DNA of 64,000 nucleotides from Streptomyces sp. CNH099 (GCA_000514715.1 KI911459.1:186001-250000); one strand, 5' to 3'; shown: positions 7,383 to 17,360, counted from the stretch's first letter. Translations and numbers: made by a program. Notes: generated by a model from the letters alone, not told the origin.

Positions 7383-10300
7383 ATGGCCTCGCAGCCAGCC
7401 CAGCCCGCAGCCAGCCAGCAGACCCGCGCCGCCGCGCTCCGCGAGGCACTCGCCTCCCGCGTGGTGGTGGCCGACGGCGCCATGGGCACCATGCTCCAGG
7501 CCCAGGAACCCACGCTGGCGGACTTCCAGCAACTCGAAGGCTGCAACGAGATCCTCAACGTCACCCGCCCCGACATCGTGCGCTCGGTGCACGACGAGTA
7601 CTTCGCGGCCGGCGTCGACTGCGTGGAGACCAACACCTTCGGCGCCAACCACGCCGCCCTCGGCGAGTACGACATCGAGGACCGGATCTTCGAGCTGTCC
7701 GAGGCCGGCGTGCGCATCGCCCGCGAGTCCGCCGACGCGCACACCGCCGGCGACGGCCGGCAGCGCTGGGTCCTCGGCTCCATGGGCCCGGGCACGAAGC
7801 TGCCGACGCTGGGCCACATCGGGTACGGCACCCTGCGTGACGCGTACCAGCAGAACGCCGAGGGCATGATCGCCGGCGGCGCCGACGCACTGCTCGTTGA
7901 GACCACGCAGGACCTGCTGCAGACCAAGTCCGCCGTCCTCGGCGCCCGCCGTGCGCTCGCCGCCACCGGCGCCGACCTGCCGCTCATCTGCTCGGTGACC
8001 GTCGAGACCACCGGCGCCATGCTGCTCGGCAGCGAGATCGGCGCCGCGCTCACCGCGCTGGAGCCGCTGGGCATCGACATGATCGGGCTGAACTGCGCCA
8101 CCGGCCCCGCCGAGATGAGCGAGCACCTGCGCTATCTCGCCCGGCACTCCCGGGTGCCGCTGTCCTGCATGCCCAACGCCGGGCTCCCGGTCCTCGGCAA
8201 GGACGGCGCCCACTACCCGCTCACCCCCGGCGAACTGGCCGACGCCCAGGAGACGTTCGTACGCGAGTACGGGCTGTCCCTGGTCGGCGGCTGCTGCGGC
8301 ACCACCCCCGAGCACCTGCGGCAGCTGGTCGAGCGGGTGCGCGAGGAGCGGCCGGCCGAGCGCACGCCCCGCCCCGAGCCGGGCGCGGCGTCGCTGTACC
8401 AGACGGTGCCGTTCCGCCAGGACACCTCGTACCTGGCGATCGGCGAGCGCACCAACGCCAACGGCTCGAAGAAGTTCCGCACCGCCATGCTCGAAGGCCG
8501 CTGGGACGACTGCGTGGAGATGGCCCGCGACCAGATCCGCGAGGGCGCCCACATGCTGGACCTGTGCGTCGACTACGTCGGCCGCGACGGCGTCGCCGAC
8601 ATGGCCGAGCTGGCCGGCCGCTTCGCGACCGCCTCGACGCTGCCCGTCGTGCTGGACTCCACCGAGGTCGACGTGATCCGCGCCGGGCTGGAGAAGCTCG
8701 GCGGCCGGGCCGTCATCAACTCCGTCAACTACGAGGACGGCGACGGCCCCGACTCGCGCTTCGCCCGCGTCACCGCGCTCGCCCGGGAGCACGGCGCCGC
8801 GCTGATGGCGCTGACCATCGACGAGGAGGGCCAGGCGCGCACCGCCGAGCACAAGGTCGCCATCGCCGAGCGGCTGATCGCCGACCTCACCGGCAACTGG
8901 GGCATCCACGAGTCCGACATCCTCATCGACTGCCTGACGTTCACCATCTGCACCGGCCAGGAGGAGTCCCGCGGCGACGGCGTCGCCACCATCGAGGCGA
9001 TCCGCGAACTCAAGCGCCGCCACCCCGACGTACAGACCACGCTCGGCCTGTCGAACATCTCCTTCGGCCTCAACCCCGCCGCCCGGGTCGTGCTCAACTC
9101 CGTCTTCCTCGACGAGTGCGTCAAGGCCGGCCTCGACTCGGCGATCGTGCACGCCAGCAAGATCCTGCCGATCGCCCGGCTGGCGGAGGAGGAGGTCCAG
9201 GTCTGCCTCGACCTCATCCACGACCGGCGCCGCCCGGCGCAGGGCGACGAGCCCGCGTACGACCCGCTGCAGCGCCTCCTGGAGCTGTTCGAGGGCGTCG
9301 ACACCAAGTCGATGAAGGCCGGCCGGGCCGAGGAGCTGGCCGCGCTGCCGCTCGCGGAGCGGCTGAAGCGGCGGATCATCGACGGCGAGAAGAACGGCCT
9401 GGAGGCCGACCTCGACGCCGCGCTTGAGGAGCGGCCGGCCCTGGACATCGTCAACGACACGCTGCTCGACGGCATGAAGGTGGTCGGCGAGCTGTTCGGC
9501 TCCGGGCAGATGCAGCTGCCGTTCGTGCTGCAGTCCGCCGAGGTGATGAAGACCGCGGTCGCCTATCTGGAGCCGCACATGGAGAAGGTCGAGGACGGCG
9601 AGGGCGGCTCCGGCAAGGGCACGATCGTGCTGGCCACCGTGCGCGGCGACGTGCACGACATCGGCAAGAACCTCGTCGACATCATCCTGTCCAACAACGG
9701 CTACAACGTGGTCAACCTCGGTATCAAGCAGCCGGTCTCGGCCATCCTGGAGGCCGCCGAGGAGCACGCGGCGGACGTGATCGGGATGTCCGGGCTGCTG
9801 GTGAAGTCCACGGTGATCATGAAGGAGAACCTGGAGGAGCTGAACCAGCGCCGGCTGGCCTCCCGCTTCCCGGTGATCCTCGGCGGCGCCGCGCTCACCC
9901 GCGCGTACGTCGAGCAGGATCTCCACGAGGTCTACGAGGGCGAGGTCCGCTACGCCCGCGACGCCTTCGAGGGGTTGCGCCTCATGGACGCCCTCATCGG
10001 CGTCAAGCGCGGCATCCCCGGCGTCGAGCTGCCCGAGCTGCGCCCCCGCCGGGTACGCGCCGCCACGCCCGCGCCCGCCGAGCCGGACGAGGGCGCTCCC
10101 GCCCGCTCCGACGTGGCCACCGACGTCCCCGTGCCGGCCCCGCCGTTCTGGGGCACCCGGGTCGTCAAGGGGATCCAGCAGGCCGACTACGCCTCCTGGC
10201 TGGACGAGGGCGCGCTGTTCAAGGGCCAGTGGGGGCTGAAGGCGCCGCGCGGCGGCGACGGCCCCTCGTACGAGGACCTGGTGGCCACCGAGGGCCGGCC

Positions 10301-10925
10301 GCGGCTGCGCGGGCTGCTGGACCGGCTGCAGACCGGCAACCTCCTGGAGGCGGCCGTCGTCTACGGCTACTTCCCGTGCGTCTCCAAGGGCGACGACCTG
10401 ATCGTCCTGGGCGAGGACGGCAGCGAGCGCACCCGCTTCACCTTCCCGCGGCAGCGGCGCGGGCGGCGGCTGTGCCTCGCGGACTTCTTCCGGCCGGAGG
10501 AGTCCGGCGAGACGGACGTCGTCGGGTTCCAGATCGTCACCGTCGGCTCCAGGATCGGCGAGGCCACCGCCGAGCTGTTCGCCGCCGACTCGTACCGCGA
10601 GTACCTGGAGCTGCACGGGCTCTCCGTGCAGCTCGCCGAGGCGCTGGCGGAGTACTGGCACGCGCGGGTACGCGCCGAGCTGGGCTACGGCGGCGAGGAC
10701 CCGGCGGAGATCGAGGACATGTTCGCGCTGAAGTACCGCGGCGCCCGGTTCTCGCTCGGCTACGGCGCCTGCCCGGACCTGGAGGACCGGGCGAAGATCG
10801 CCGGGCTGCTGGAGCCGGAGCGGATCGGCGTGCAGCTCTCCGAGGAGTTCCAGCTGCACCCGGAGCAGTCCACGGACGCGATCGTGATCCACCACCCCGA
10901 GGCGAAGTACTTCAACGCCCGCTGA
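7383..10925 (+). CDS. metH: Methionine synthase, cobalamin-dependent
   Basis: An 1180-residue cytoplasmic enzyme that moves a methyl group from 5-methyltetrahydrofolate through methylcobalamin to homocysteine. Modules in order: homocysteine-binding domain with ADGAMGTMLQ at the N-terminus and the zinc cysteines in GGCCGT; pterin domain starting at IGERTNANGSKKF (residue about 350); cobalamin cap and B12 domain with RGDVHDIGKN, whose His ligates cobalt; and the C-terminal AdoMet reactivation domain with YFPCVSKGDDLI and SLGYGACPDL. The ATG follows GAGGGAG. No cobalamin riboswitch was recognised upstream. Transcribed divergently from gylR. Confidence 0.97.
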   Translation: MASQPAQPAASQQTRAAALREALASRVVVADGAMGTMLQAQEPTLADFQQLEGCNEILNVTRPDIVRSVHDEYFAAGVDCVETNTFGANHAALGEYDIEDRIFELSEAGVRIARESADAHTAGDGRQRWVLGSMGPGTKLPTLGHIGYGTLRDAYQQNAEGMIAGGADALLVETTQDLLQTKSAVLGARRALAATGADLPLICSVTVETTGAMLLGSEIGAALTALEPLGIDMIGLNCATGPAEMSEHLRYLARHSRVPLSCMPNAGLPVLGKDGAHYPLTPGELADAQETFVREYGLSLVGGCCGTTPEHLRQLVERVREERPAERTPRPEPGAASLYQTVPFRQDTSYLAIGERTNANGSKKFRTAMLEGRWDDCVEMARDQIREGAHMLDLCVDYVGRDGVADMAELAGRFATASTLPVVLDSTEVDVIRAGLEKLGGRAVINSVNYEDGDGPDSRFARVTALAREHGAALMALTIDEEGQARTAEHKVAIAERLIADLTGNWGIHESDILIDCLTFTICTGQEESRGDGVATIEAIRELKRRHPDVQTTLGLSNISFGLNPAARVVLNSVFLDECVKAGLDSAIVHASKILPIARLAEEEVQVCLDLIHDRRRPAQGDEPAYDPLQRLLELFEGVDTKSMKAGRAEELAALPLAERLKRRIIDGEKNGLEADLDAALEERPALDIVNDTLLDGMKVVGELFGSGQMQLPFVLQSAEVMKTAVAYLEPHMEKVEDGEGGSGKGTIVLATVRGDVHDIGKNLVDIILSNNGYNVVNLGIKQPVSAILEAAEEHAADVIGMSGLLVKSTVIMKENLEELNQRRLASRFPVILGGAALTRAYVEQDLHEVYEGEVRYARDAFEGLRLMDALIGVKRGIPGVELPELRPRRVRAATPAPAEPDEGAPARSDVATDVPVPAPPFWGTRVVKGIQQADYASWLDEGALFKGQWGLKAPRGGDGPSYEDLVATEGRPRLRGLLDRLQTGNLLEAAVVYGYFPCVSKGDDLIVLGEDGSERTRFTFPRQRRGRRLCLADFFRPEESGETDVVGFQIVTVGSRIGEATAELFAADSYREYLELHGLSVQLAEALAEYWHARVRAELGYGGEDPAEIEDMFALKYRGARFSLGYGACPDLEDRAKIAGLLEPERIGVQLSEEFQLHPEQSTDAIVIHHPEAKYFNAR

Positions 10926-10989
10926 GCGCGCCCCGGCCGTCTCGCCGGGCGCCTTCCGGACCGTCGGCCTACACTGGTCTGTCCGGAAC

Positions 10990-11016
10990 AGGCCGGTCGC
11001 CGCTGGCGGCCGGCCT
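10990..11016 (+). terminator. Hairpin between metH and the HAD phosphatase
   Basis: Arms AGGCCGGTCGCC and GGCGGCCGGCCT (one G-T wobble) with a 3-base loop, followed by only two more T. It lies 28 bases before the HAD start codon, so it could end most metH transcripts or partly attenuate the next gene. Confidence 0.55.
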
Positions 11017-11043
11017 TTGCGCCCCTTCGAGGGAGGTGAGCGG

Positions 11044-11781
11044 ATGACCAGCAGCATCCCCGCTGAAGGCACCCGAACGGCCGAGGGCACCGCCCCGGTC
11101 CGCCGCGTGCGCTCCGCCCGCGGGACGACGCCGCAGGCCGTGCTGCTCGACATGGACGGCACCCTGGTCGACACCGAGGGCTTCTGGTGGGCCGCCGAGG
11201 TCTCGGTCTTCGCCGAGTTCGGCCACACGCTGAACGAGGAGCAGCGCCAGGTCGTCGTCGGCGGCCCGATGTCGCGCAGCGCCGCCTACCTCATCGCCTC
11301 GACCGGCGCCGACATCGCGCTGCCCGAGCTGACCACCCGGCTGAACACCCGCTTCGAGGAGCTGGTCGACGGCAACGTGCCCCTCATGCCCGGCGCCCGC
11401 CGGCTGCTCACCGAACTCGCCGCGCACGACGTGCCCACGGCCCTGGTCTCCGCCTCCCACCGGCGCATCATCGACCGGGTGCTGCGCTCGCTGGGCCCGG
11501 AGTCCTTCCAGTTCACCGTCGCCGGCGACGAGATCCCGCGGACGAAGCCCCACCCCGACCCGTACCTGCACGCCGCCGCCGCCCTCGGCGCCGACCCGCG
11601 GCACTGCGCCGTGGTGGAGGACACCCTCACCGGCGTGACGGCGGCGGAGGCGGCCGGCTGCGCCGTCGTGGCGGTGCCGTCGGTGGCGCCCATCGAGCCC
11701 GCGCCGGGACGGCACCTCGTGCGCTCCCTCACGGAAGTCGATCTCCCCCTTCTCCGCTCCGTGGTCGAGCGCCTCCGGTGA
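11044..11781 (+). CDS. HAD-superfamily hydrolase (phosphatase)
   Basis: A 245-residue haloacid dehalogenase-type phosphatase. Motif I is LLDMDGTLVDTEGFWW with both catalytic Asp residues, motif II is ALVSAS, motif III the Lys in PRTKPHPDPYLHAA, and motif IV VVEDTLTGVTAAEAAG. A small helical cap of the beta-phosphoglucomutase type lies between motifs I and II. The extra 30 residues before motif I look disordered. The ATG follows GGGAGGTGAG. It follows metH at close range, but no link to methionine synthesis is known; the substrate cannot be read from sequence. Confidence 0.9.
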   Translation: MTSSIPAEGTRTAEGTAPVRRVRSARGTTPQAVLLDMDGTLVDTEGFWWAAEVSVFAEFGHTLNEEQRQVVVGGPMSRSAAYLIASTGADIALPELTTRLNTRFEELVDGNVPLMPGARRLLTELAAHDVPTALVSASHRRIIDRVLRSLGPESFQFTVAGDEIPRTKPHPDPYLHAAAALGADPRHCAVVEDTLTGVTAAEAAGCAVVAVPSVAPIEPAPGRHLVRSLTEVDLPLLRSVVERLR

Positions 11782-12121
11782 GAAAGCGGCGGAGAAACTC
11801 CGCGCAGCGGCACATGTATTGTGCGTGACGAAAGCTCTTACCCCATTGCGGCTGCGGGGCGCGGATTCGCCAGGGTGAGCTTTCTCACGTGCACAGCTCT
11901 CGACAGGCGGGGTGGAGTGTGCAGCAGGCTGCCTGAGAGGCCCCTGTCGGGTCGCCCTGTGCCCGGTTTGATGAGGGTTCGCGGCCATTGTTCCCGCGTC
12001 CGGTTATCGGCAGAGTGCCGGGCGTAATCGGCGCGTGATTCCTTCTCAACTTCCCTGCTGCCCGGCCCGGCTGGGTGCTGCGGCTAATCTCTCCGGGGAC
12101 GTCAGAGGGAGAATGCCGACC
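11782..12121. other. 340-base gap upstream of peptide-binding lipoproteins
   Basis: No gene was found. The region is less GC-rich than its surroundings and contains one long-loop inverted repeat, GAAAGCTC at 11830-11837 and GAGCTTTC at 11877-11884. It probably holds the promoter of the downstream lipoprotein gene, whose AGAGGGAGA ribosome site lies just before the ATG. Confidence 0.5.
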
Positions 12122-13726
12122 ATGATTCGTAAGTCGTTGGTGCTGCCCGCACTGCTGGGTATGCTCGCCCCGGTTCTCGCCTCCTGCGGCATGGTGGGCG
12201 GCTCCGGCGGAGACGGCGACGCGATATCCGTCGGCACCACCGACAAGCTGGAGCTGACGGACGAGAACCCGGCCCCGCTCGACCCGGCGACGGCGTACGA
12301 CATCAACTCCTGGAACGTGCTGCACAACACCTTCCAGACGCTGATGCGGATGCCGCGTTCGGGCTCGGAGCCCGAGCCCGACGCCGCCGAGCAGTGCGTC
12401 TTCACCGACCGGCGCAGCGAGCAGTACCGCTGCACGCTCCGCGACGGCCTGACGTTCACCAACGGCCACGACCTGACGGCCGAGGACGTGAAGTTCTCGA
12501 TCGAGCGGATGCTGAAGATCAAGTACCCCAACGGCCCGTTCTCGCTGCTCACCAACGTCGACACCGTGGAGACCCCCGACGCGCGGACCGTCGTCTTCCA
12601 CCTCAAGACGCCGGACGCGACGTTCCCGCTCAAGCTCGCCACCCCCGCCGCGGCCATCGTCGACAGCGAGGTCTACGAGAAGGACCAGCTCTACGAGGGC
12701 TTCGAGATCGCCGGCTCCGGCCCGTACAGCCTGCGGGTGGAGCACGACGACGACGTCGCCACCAAGGCCGTCTACAGCGGCAACGACGACTACAAGGGCG
12801 AGGTCGAGCGGCAGAACGACGCGGTCGAGGTCCGCTACTTCGACGGCTCCAAGAGCATGGAGGACGCCATCACCGGCGGCGACATCGACGTGATGAGCCG
12901 CAGCCTGAAGCCGGAGCAGATCAACCGTCTCGACGACGCCACCGACGGCGACATCAGACTCTACGAGACGCCCGGCGCGGAGATCGCCTACCTCGTCTTC
13001 GACGTGCAGAACCCGACCGTCCGGGACCGGGCCGTACGCCAGGCGATGGCCGAGGTGATCGACAGGACGAAGCTCGCACGCGGCGTCTACCAGCGCACCG
13101 TCGACCCGCTCTTCGCGATGATCCCGCGCGGCATCATCGGCCACAACACCTCCTTCCACGACGCCTACGGCGACCGCCCGGACGTCGACAGAGCCCGCGA
13201 GCGGCTGCGGGAGGCGGGCGTCGAGACGCCCGTCAAGCTCACCCTGAACTACACCACCGACCACTACGGCGAGACGACGAAGACCGAGTTCGAGGAGCTG
13301 CGCGACCAGCTCAACGAGTCCGGCCTCTTCGACACCACCATCAAGGGCGAGACCTGGGAGACGTACAAGAAGGACTACGCGGAGAACCGCTACGCCGTGT
13401 ACGGCCTGCACTGGTACCCCGACTTCCCGGACCCCGACACGTTCACCGGACCGTTCGTCGGCGAGGAGAACTTCACCTACAACAACTACTCGAGCGCCAT
13501 CATCGAGGACCTCATCCCGCGGACCCGCCAGGAGGCACAGCGGGAGCGCACGACGGACAGCTTCGAGCAGATCCAGGACGTCCTCGCCATCGACGTCCCG
13601 TACCTCCCGCTCTGGCAGGGCAAGCAGTACATCGCGGCGCGCGACACCGTCACGGGGGCGGAATGGGCGCTCAACTCGTCGTCGACGCTGCAGCTGTGGG
13701 AGCTGCGGCGCGGACTGGGCGAGTAG
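12122..13726 (+). CDS. Peptide/solute ABC transporter substrate-binding lipoprotein
   Basis: A 534-residue SBP_bac_5 protein. A lipoprotein signal with lipobox LASC is followed by a Gly/Ser linker, so the mature protein is anchored outside the membrane. Family blocks include LRDGLTFTNGHDLTAEDVKF, VVFHLKTPDATFP and LPLWQGKQYIAARD. It binds a peptide, opine or similar solute for an ABC importer. No permease or ATPase gene is adjacent; the next gene is a co-linear paralogue 59 bases on. The ATG was picked over one three codons upstream because of ribosome-site spacing. Confidence 0.9.
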   Translation: MIRKSLVLPALLGMLAPVLASCGMVGGSGGDGDAISVGTTDKLELTDENPAPLDPATAYDINSWNVLHNTFQTLMRMPRSGSEPEPDAAEQCVFTDRRSEQYRCTLRDGLTFTNGHDLTAEDVKFSIERMLKIKYPNGPFSLLTNVDTVETPDARTVVFHLKTPDATFPLKLATPAAAIVDSEVYEKDQLYEGFEIAGSGPYSLRVEHDDDVATKAVYSGNDDYKGEVERQNDAVEVRYFDGSKSMEDAITGGDIDVMSRSLKPEQINRLDDATDGDIRLYETPGAEIAYLVFDVQNPTVRDRAVRQAMAEVIDRTKLARGVYQRTVDPLFAMIPRGIIGHNTSFHDAYGDRPDVDRARERLREAGVETPVKLTLNYTTDHYGETTKTEFEELRDQLNESGLFDTTIKGETWETYKKDYAENRYAVYGLHWYPDFPDPDTFTGPFVGEENFTYNNYSSAIIEDLIPRTRQEAQRERTTDSFEQIQDVLAIDVPYLPLWQGKQYIAARDTVTGAEWALNSSSTLQLWELRRGLGE

Positions 13727-13785
13727 GGGCCACCGGCAGTGCCGCGCCGGCAGAGAACCGACCCCGAGTGAAGGAACCCACACAC

Positions 13786-15387
13786 GTGAACAAGGCTGTC
13801 CAGCGGCTCGCCCCACCCCTCGGCGCCGCCATGGCCACCGTCCTGCTCGCCGCCGGCTGCGGCTCGGACTCCGGATCGGGGGCCGGCTCAGGCGACGCGG
13901 TGGTGATGGGGATGACCGACGAGGTCACGGCCATCGACCCCGCGGCGGGCTACGACCCCGGCTCCTGGCTGGTGTTCAACAACGTCTTCCAGTCCCTGCT
14001 GAGCTTCCCCAAGGGCGCCACGGAGCCCGAGCCGGAGGCGGCCGAGGAGTGCTCCTTCGAGGACGCCGACAGCCGCGTCTACACCTGCACCCTGCAGGAC
14101 GGGCTGACGTTCTCCAACGGCTCGGAACTCACCTCCGAGGACGTGGAGTTCTCCTTCGAGCGCACCCTCGGCATCAACGACCCCGCGGGCCCCGCCATCA
14201 TGCTCGACTCGATCGAAGCGATCGAGACGCCCGACGAGCGGACCGTGACCTTCCGGCTGGGCTACCCCGACGCGACCTTCCCCATGAAGATCGCCTCCGG
14301 CGCCGGGTCGATCGTCGACAGCGAGTCCTACCCCAAGGACAAGCTCCGCGAGGGCGACAAGGCCGTCGGCTCGGGACCGTACAAGCTGGACTCCTACCAG
14401 GAGGGCAAGGAGGCCGTGTTCTCCGTCAACTCCGGCTACCAGGGCACCGCCGAGGTGCAGAACTCCGGGATGACGCTGAAGCTGTACGGCGGCGACGACG
14501 GCGACGACGAGCTGAAGGCGGACCTGGAGAACGGCGACGTCGACCTGGCCTACCGCGGCCTGGCGATGCAGGACATCGCCGAGCTGCAGGACCAGACCGG
14601 GGCCGGCCAGAAGATCCAGCTCGTCGAGGGCACCAGCGCCGAGGTGCAGCACCTGGTCTTCAACATGGACGACCCGGTCGCAGGCAACCCCGCGGTGCGC
14701 AAGGCGTTCGCGTACCTCATCGACCGCAACGCGCTCGTCCGCGAGGTCTACCAGGGCACCGCGGAGGAGCTGTACTCGATCGTCCCGGCCGGCATCACCG
14801 GCCACAACACCGCCTTCTACGACACCTACGGCGACCGGCCCGACCCGGCGAAGGCCGAGCAGGTGCTGCGCGAGGCGGGCGTCGACGAGAAGGTGCGGGT
14901 GACGCTGCACGCCACGCCCGAGCGCTACGGGCCCGGCACGGTGCCGGCCTTCAAGCTGATCGCCAAGCAGCTCAACGACAGCGGGCTGTTCGAGGCGGAC
15001 GTGGAGTCCGTGCCGCTGGACGAGTTCGAGAAGGGCGTCGCCCAGGGCGCGTACGGCGTGTACGTCAAGGGCTGGGTGCCGGACTACCCGGACCCCGACA
15101 ACTTCACCTCGCCCTTCTTCGGCGAGGGCAACGTGCTGGCCAACAACTACGACCCGGGCCGCATCACCGGGGAGCTGATCCCGGCGGCCGCGGCGCAGTC
15201 GGAGCGCACCGCCACCGTGGACGCGTACGGCGAGCTGCAGGACATCGTCGCCGACGAACTGCCGGTGATCCCGCTGTGGCAGGGCAAGCAGTACGCGGCC
15301 GCCAAGGAGAACATCCTCGGCCTGGAGTGGACGCTGGACGCCTCGACGGTCTTCCGGTTCTGGGAGATCTCGAAGGGCGCGGAGTGA
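13786..15387 (+). CDS. Peptide/solute ABC transporter substrate-binding lipoprotein (paralogue)
   Basis: A 533-residue paralogue of the preceding protein, colinear over the whole length. It has its own lipobox LAAGC after a short hydrophobic signal, and shares blocks such as TPDERTVTF and LPVIPLWQGKQYAAAKE. The GTG start is preceded by GAAGGAA. Divergence is considerable, so the tandem duplication is old. Having two receptors but no permease suggests that both feed a transporter encoded elsewhere, or act as sensors. Confidence 0.9.
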   Translation: MNKAVQRLAPPLGAAMATVLLAAGCGSDSGSGAGSGDAVVMGMTDEVTAIDPAAGYDPGSWLVFNNVFQSLLSFPKGATEPEPEAAEECSFEDADSRVYTCTLQDGLTFSNGSELTSEDVEFSFERTLGINDPAGPAIMLDSIEAIETPDERTVTFRLGYPDATFPMKIASGAGSIVDSESYPKDKLREGDKAVGSGPYKLDSYQEGKEAVFSVNSGYQGTAEVQNSGMTLKLYGGDDGDDELKADLENGDVDLAYRGLAMQDIAELQDQTGAGQKIQLVEGTSAEVQHLVFNMDDPVAGNPAVRKAFAYLIDRNALVREVYQGTAEELYSIVPAGITGHNTAFYDTYGDRPDPAKAEQVLREAGVDEKVRVTLHATPERYGPGTVPAFKLIAKQLNDSGLFEADVESVPLDEFEKGVAQGAYGVYVKGWVPDYPDPDNFTSPFFGEGNVLANNYDPGRITGELIPAAAAQSERTATVDAYGELQDIVADELPVIPLWQGKQYAAAKENILGLEWTLDASTVFRFWEISKGAE

Positions 15388-15444
15388 CCGCCCACCGGGC
15401 CCGGTGACGCCCCTCCCGGCCTGATCCGTGCCGCCCCGGCGAGC

Positions 15445-15469
15445 GGAGTCCTCCGCGGCGGAGGACTCC
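15445..15469. terminator. Bidirectional terminator hairpin
   Basis: Perfect 12-base arms GGAGTCCTCCGC and GCGGAGGACTCC meet at one central base, in the 89-base gap between convergent genes. In RNA the stem would open at the tip to form a loop. Very strong for its size. Confidence 0.75.
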
Positions 15470-15476
15470 CGGTCCC

Positions 15477-16148
15477 TCAGGACCCGCCGGGGCGCACCAG
15501 TCCGCTCTCGTACGCGTACACCGCGGCCTGCACCCGGTCGCGCAGGCTCAGCTTGGTCAGCACGTGGCCCACGTGCGTCTTGACGGTCGTCTCGCTGACG
15601 AACAGGTCGGCGGCGATCTCCGCGTTCGACAGCCCGCGGGCCACCAGCTTGAGCACCTCGACCTCGCGCTCGGTGAGCGTGTCCAGGGAGTCCGGCACGT
15701 CCTGCTCGCCCGTCGGCAGCTTGGTCGCGAACTTGTCGAGCAGCCGCTTGGTGATGCTCGGGGCCAGCATCGCGTCCCCCGCGGCGACCACGCGGATCGC
15801 CTGCACCAGCTCGCCGGCCGGCGCGTCCTTCAGCAGGAAGCCGCTGGCCCCGGCGCGCAGCGCCTCCACCACGTACTCGTCGAGGTCGAAGGTGGTCAGC
15901 ACCAGCACCTTCGCGGGGCCGTCCCGGCCGGCGCCGGTGATCTGCCGGGTGGCCTCCACGCCGTCCATGCGGGGCATCCGGATGTCCATCAGCACCACGT
16001 CCGGCTGCAGCGCCCGGACCTGGTCGAGCGCCTGCAGCCCGTCGCCGGCCTCGCCGACGACGGCGATGTCCTGCTCCGCCTCCAGGATCATGCGGAAGCC
16101 GGTGCGCAGCAGCGGCTGGTCGTCGACGAGCAGGACGCGGATGGCCAC
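15477..16148 (-). CDS. Two-component response regulator, NarL/LuxR type
   Basis: A 223-residue regulator. The receiver domain has the acidic pair in LLVDDQP, the phospho-acceptor Asp in VVLMDIRMP, the Thr in VLTTFD and the Lys in FLLKDAP. The C-terminal HTH is LTEREVEVLKLVARGLSNAE and TTVKTHVGHVL. The GTG start has AGGAGACCC upstream. No histidine kinase gene lies nearby, so the partner is elsewhere. The gene is flanked by a convergent lipoprotein gene and a nuclease gene 32 bases upstream on the same strand. Confidence 0.93.
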   Translation of the reverse strand: MAIRVLLVDDQPLLRTGFRMILEAEQDIAVVGEAGDGLQALDQVRALQPDVVLMDIRMPRMDGVEATRQITGAGRDGPAKVLVLTTFDLDEYVVEALRAGASGFLLKDAPAGELVQAIRVVAAGDAMLAPSITKRLLDKFATKLPTGEQDVPDSLDTLTEREVEVLKLVARGLSNAEIAADLFVSETTVKTHVGHVLTKLSLRDRVQAAVYAYESGLVRPGGS

Positions 16149-16180
16149 AGGGTCTCCTCTTCCTCGGCCGGACCGGACTG

Positions 16181-17257
16181 TCAGGCGGTGTCCATTCTGC
16201 CCTGTCCGGCGTCCCCGTCCCCGGCCGGGCGGGGCTGCGGCAGGCCCGGTGCGGCCGGGTCGGGGACGGGAAGCGGATACGGCGGCGGGGTGCCGCCGAA
16301 GGACGGGCAGGCGGCCTTGAAGTCGCACCAGTCGCAGAGCCGGCCGGGCCTGGGCCGCCAGTCGCCGCTCTCCGTCGCCCGCTGGATCGCCTGCCACAGG
16401 GCGTGCACCTTGCGCTCCACGCCGCGCAGGTCGGCCGCGTCCGGGTCGTACGTCAGGACGTCGCCGCTGCCCAGGTAGACCAGCTGGAGCCGGCGCGGGA
16501 CGCTGCCGCGCAGCCGCCACAGCACGAGCGCGTAGAACTTGATCTGGAACAGGGCGTCGGCGGCGTACTCCGGGGGCGGCGCCTTGCCGGTCTTGTAGTC
16601 CACGACCCGGACCTCGCCGGTCGGCGCCACGTCGACGCGGTCGATGACGCCGCGCAGCTTCAGCCCGGAGGCCAGCACCGTCTCCACGAACAGCTCCCGC
16701 TCCGCGGGCTCCAGCCGCACCGGGTCCTCCAGCGTGAACCACCGCTCGACGAGCTGCTCGGCCCCGGCCAGCCACTCCGCCAGCCGCGCCGCGGCCCCGT
16801 CCGGCCCGTCGTCGGCGCCGCCGTCGCCCTCGTCACCGCCGCCCCCGTCACCGCGGCCCCCGTCCGGGGCTGCCGCGCCCGCCCCGTCCGTCTCGTCGGC
16901 CCCGTCCGTGAACAGCTCCGCCAGCTCCGGACGGTCCGCGAGCATCCGATCCCACGCCGGCGCCACCAGCGCCCGCGCCCGCGGCGGCGTACGCTCGGCA
17001 GCAGGGGCGTCGAAGAGCCGCTCCAGCACCGCGTGCACCAGCGTCCCGCGGGCCGCGGAGGCGCGCGGCTTCTCCGGAAGCCTGTCGATCACCCGGTAGC
17101 GGTACATCAGCGGGCAGGTCATGAAGTCCGCCGCGCGGGAGGGAGACAGTGCCTGGGGCGGCGCAGGGGCCCGTGGGCCGTCCGGCCGGGCGTCCTCCCC
17201 GGGCGGCGGCGGGACGGGGTCCACAGGGTGGTTCCCGGTGTCGGTGCGGGTACTCAT
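16181..17257 (-). CDS. PD-(D/E)XK nuclease family protein, RecB-like
   Basis: A 358-residue protein. After a disordered Pro-rich N-terminus it shows the RecB-nuclease opening SRAADFMTCPLMYRYRVID, the motif GTLVHAVLERLF with a conserved His, the catalytic core GVIDRVDVAPTGEVRVVDYKTGKAPP, and a cysteine pattern near the C-terminus (CDWCDFKAACPSF) that in this family holds an iron-sulfur cluster with an upstream Cys. It resembles the stand-alone RecB nuclease found next to the proteasome locus in actinomycetes. It probably acts in DNA repair; the substrate is unknown. Confidence 0.88.
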   Translation of the reverse strand: MSTRTDTGNHPVDPVPPPPGEDARPDGPRAPAPPQALSPSRAADFMTCPLMYRYRVIDRLPEKPRASAARGTLVHAVLERLFDAPAAERTPPRARALVAPAWDRMLADRPELAELFTDGADETDGAGAAAPDGGRGDGGGGDEGDGGADDGPDGAAARLAEWLAGAEQLVERWFTLEDPVRLEPAERELFVETVLASGLKLRGVIDRVDVAPTGEVRVVDYKTGKAPPPEYAADALFQIKFYALVLWRLRGSVPRRLQLVYLGSGDVLTYDPDAADLRGVERKVHALWQAIQRATESGDWRPRPGRLCDWCDFKAACPSFGGTPPPYPLPVPDPAAPGLPQPRPAGDGDAGQGRMDTA

Positions 17258-17360
17258 GGTGTACGACCCTAGGGCCCGGCACCGACATCCGGCGGCATAC
17301 CATGCAGGCCGGGCGGTGAGCAGGAAACGGGGCGCCGCGAACGGGCAGGAGTGGGATTTC

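Noticed and set aside
7335..11228. 1297-residue open frame on the minus strand opposite metH
   Set aside because: It mirrors metH codon by codon, a typical result of GC-biased third positions, and shows no domain; metH is unmistakable.
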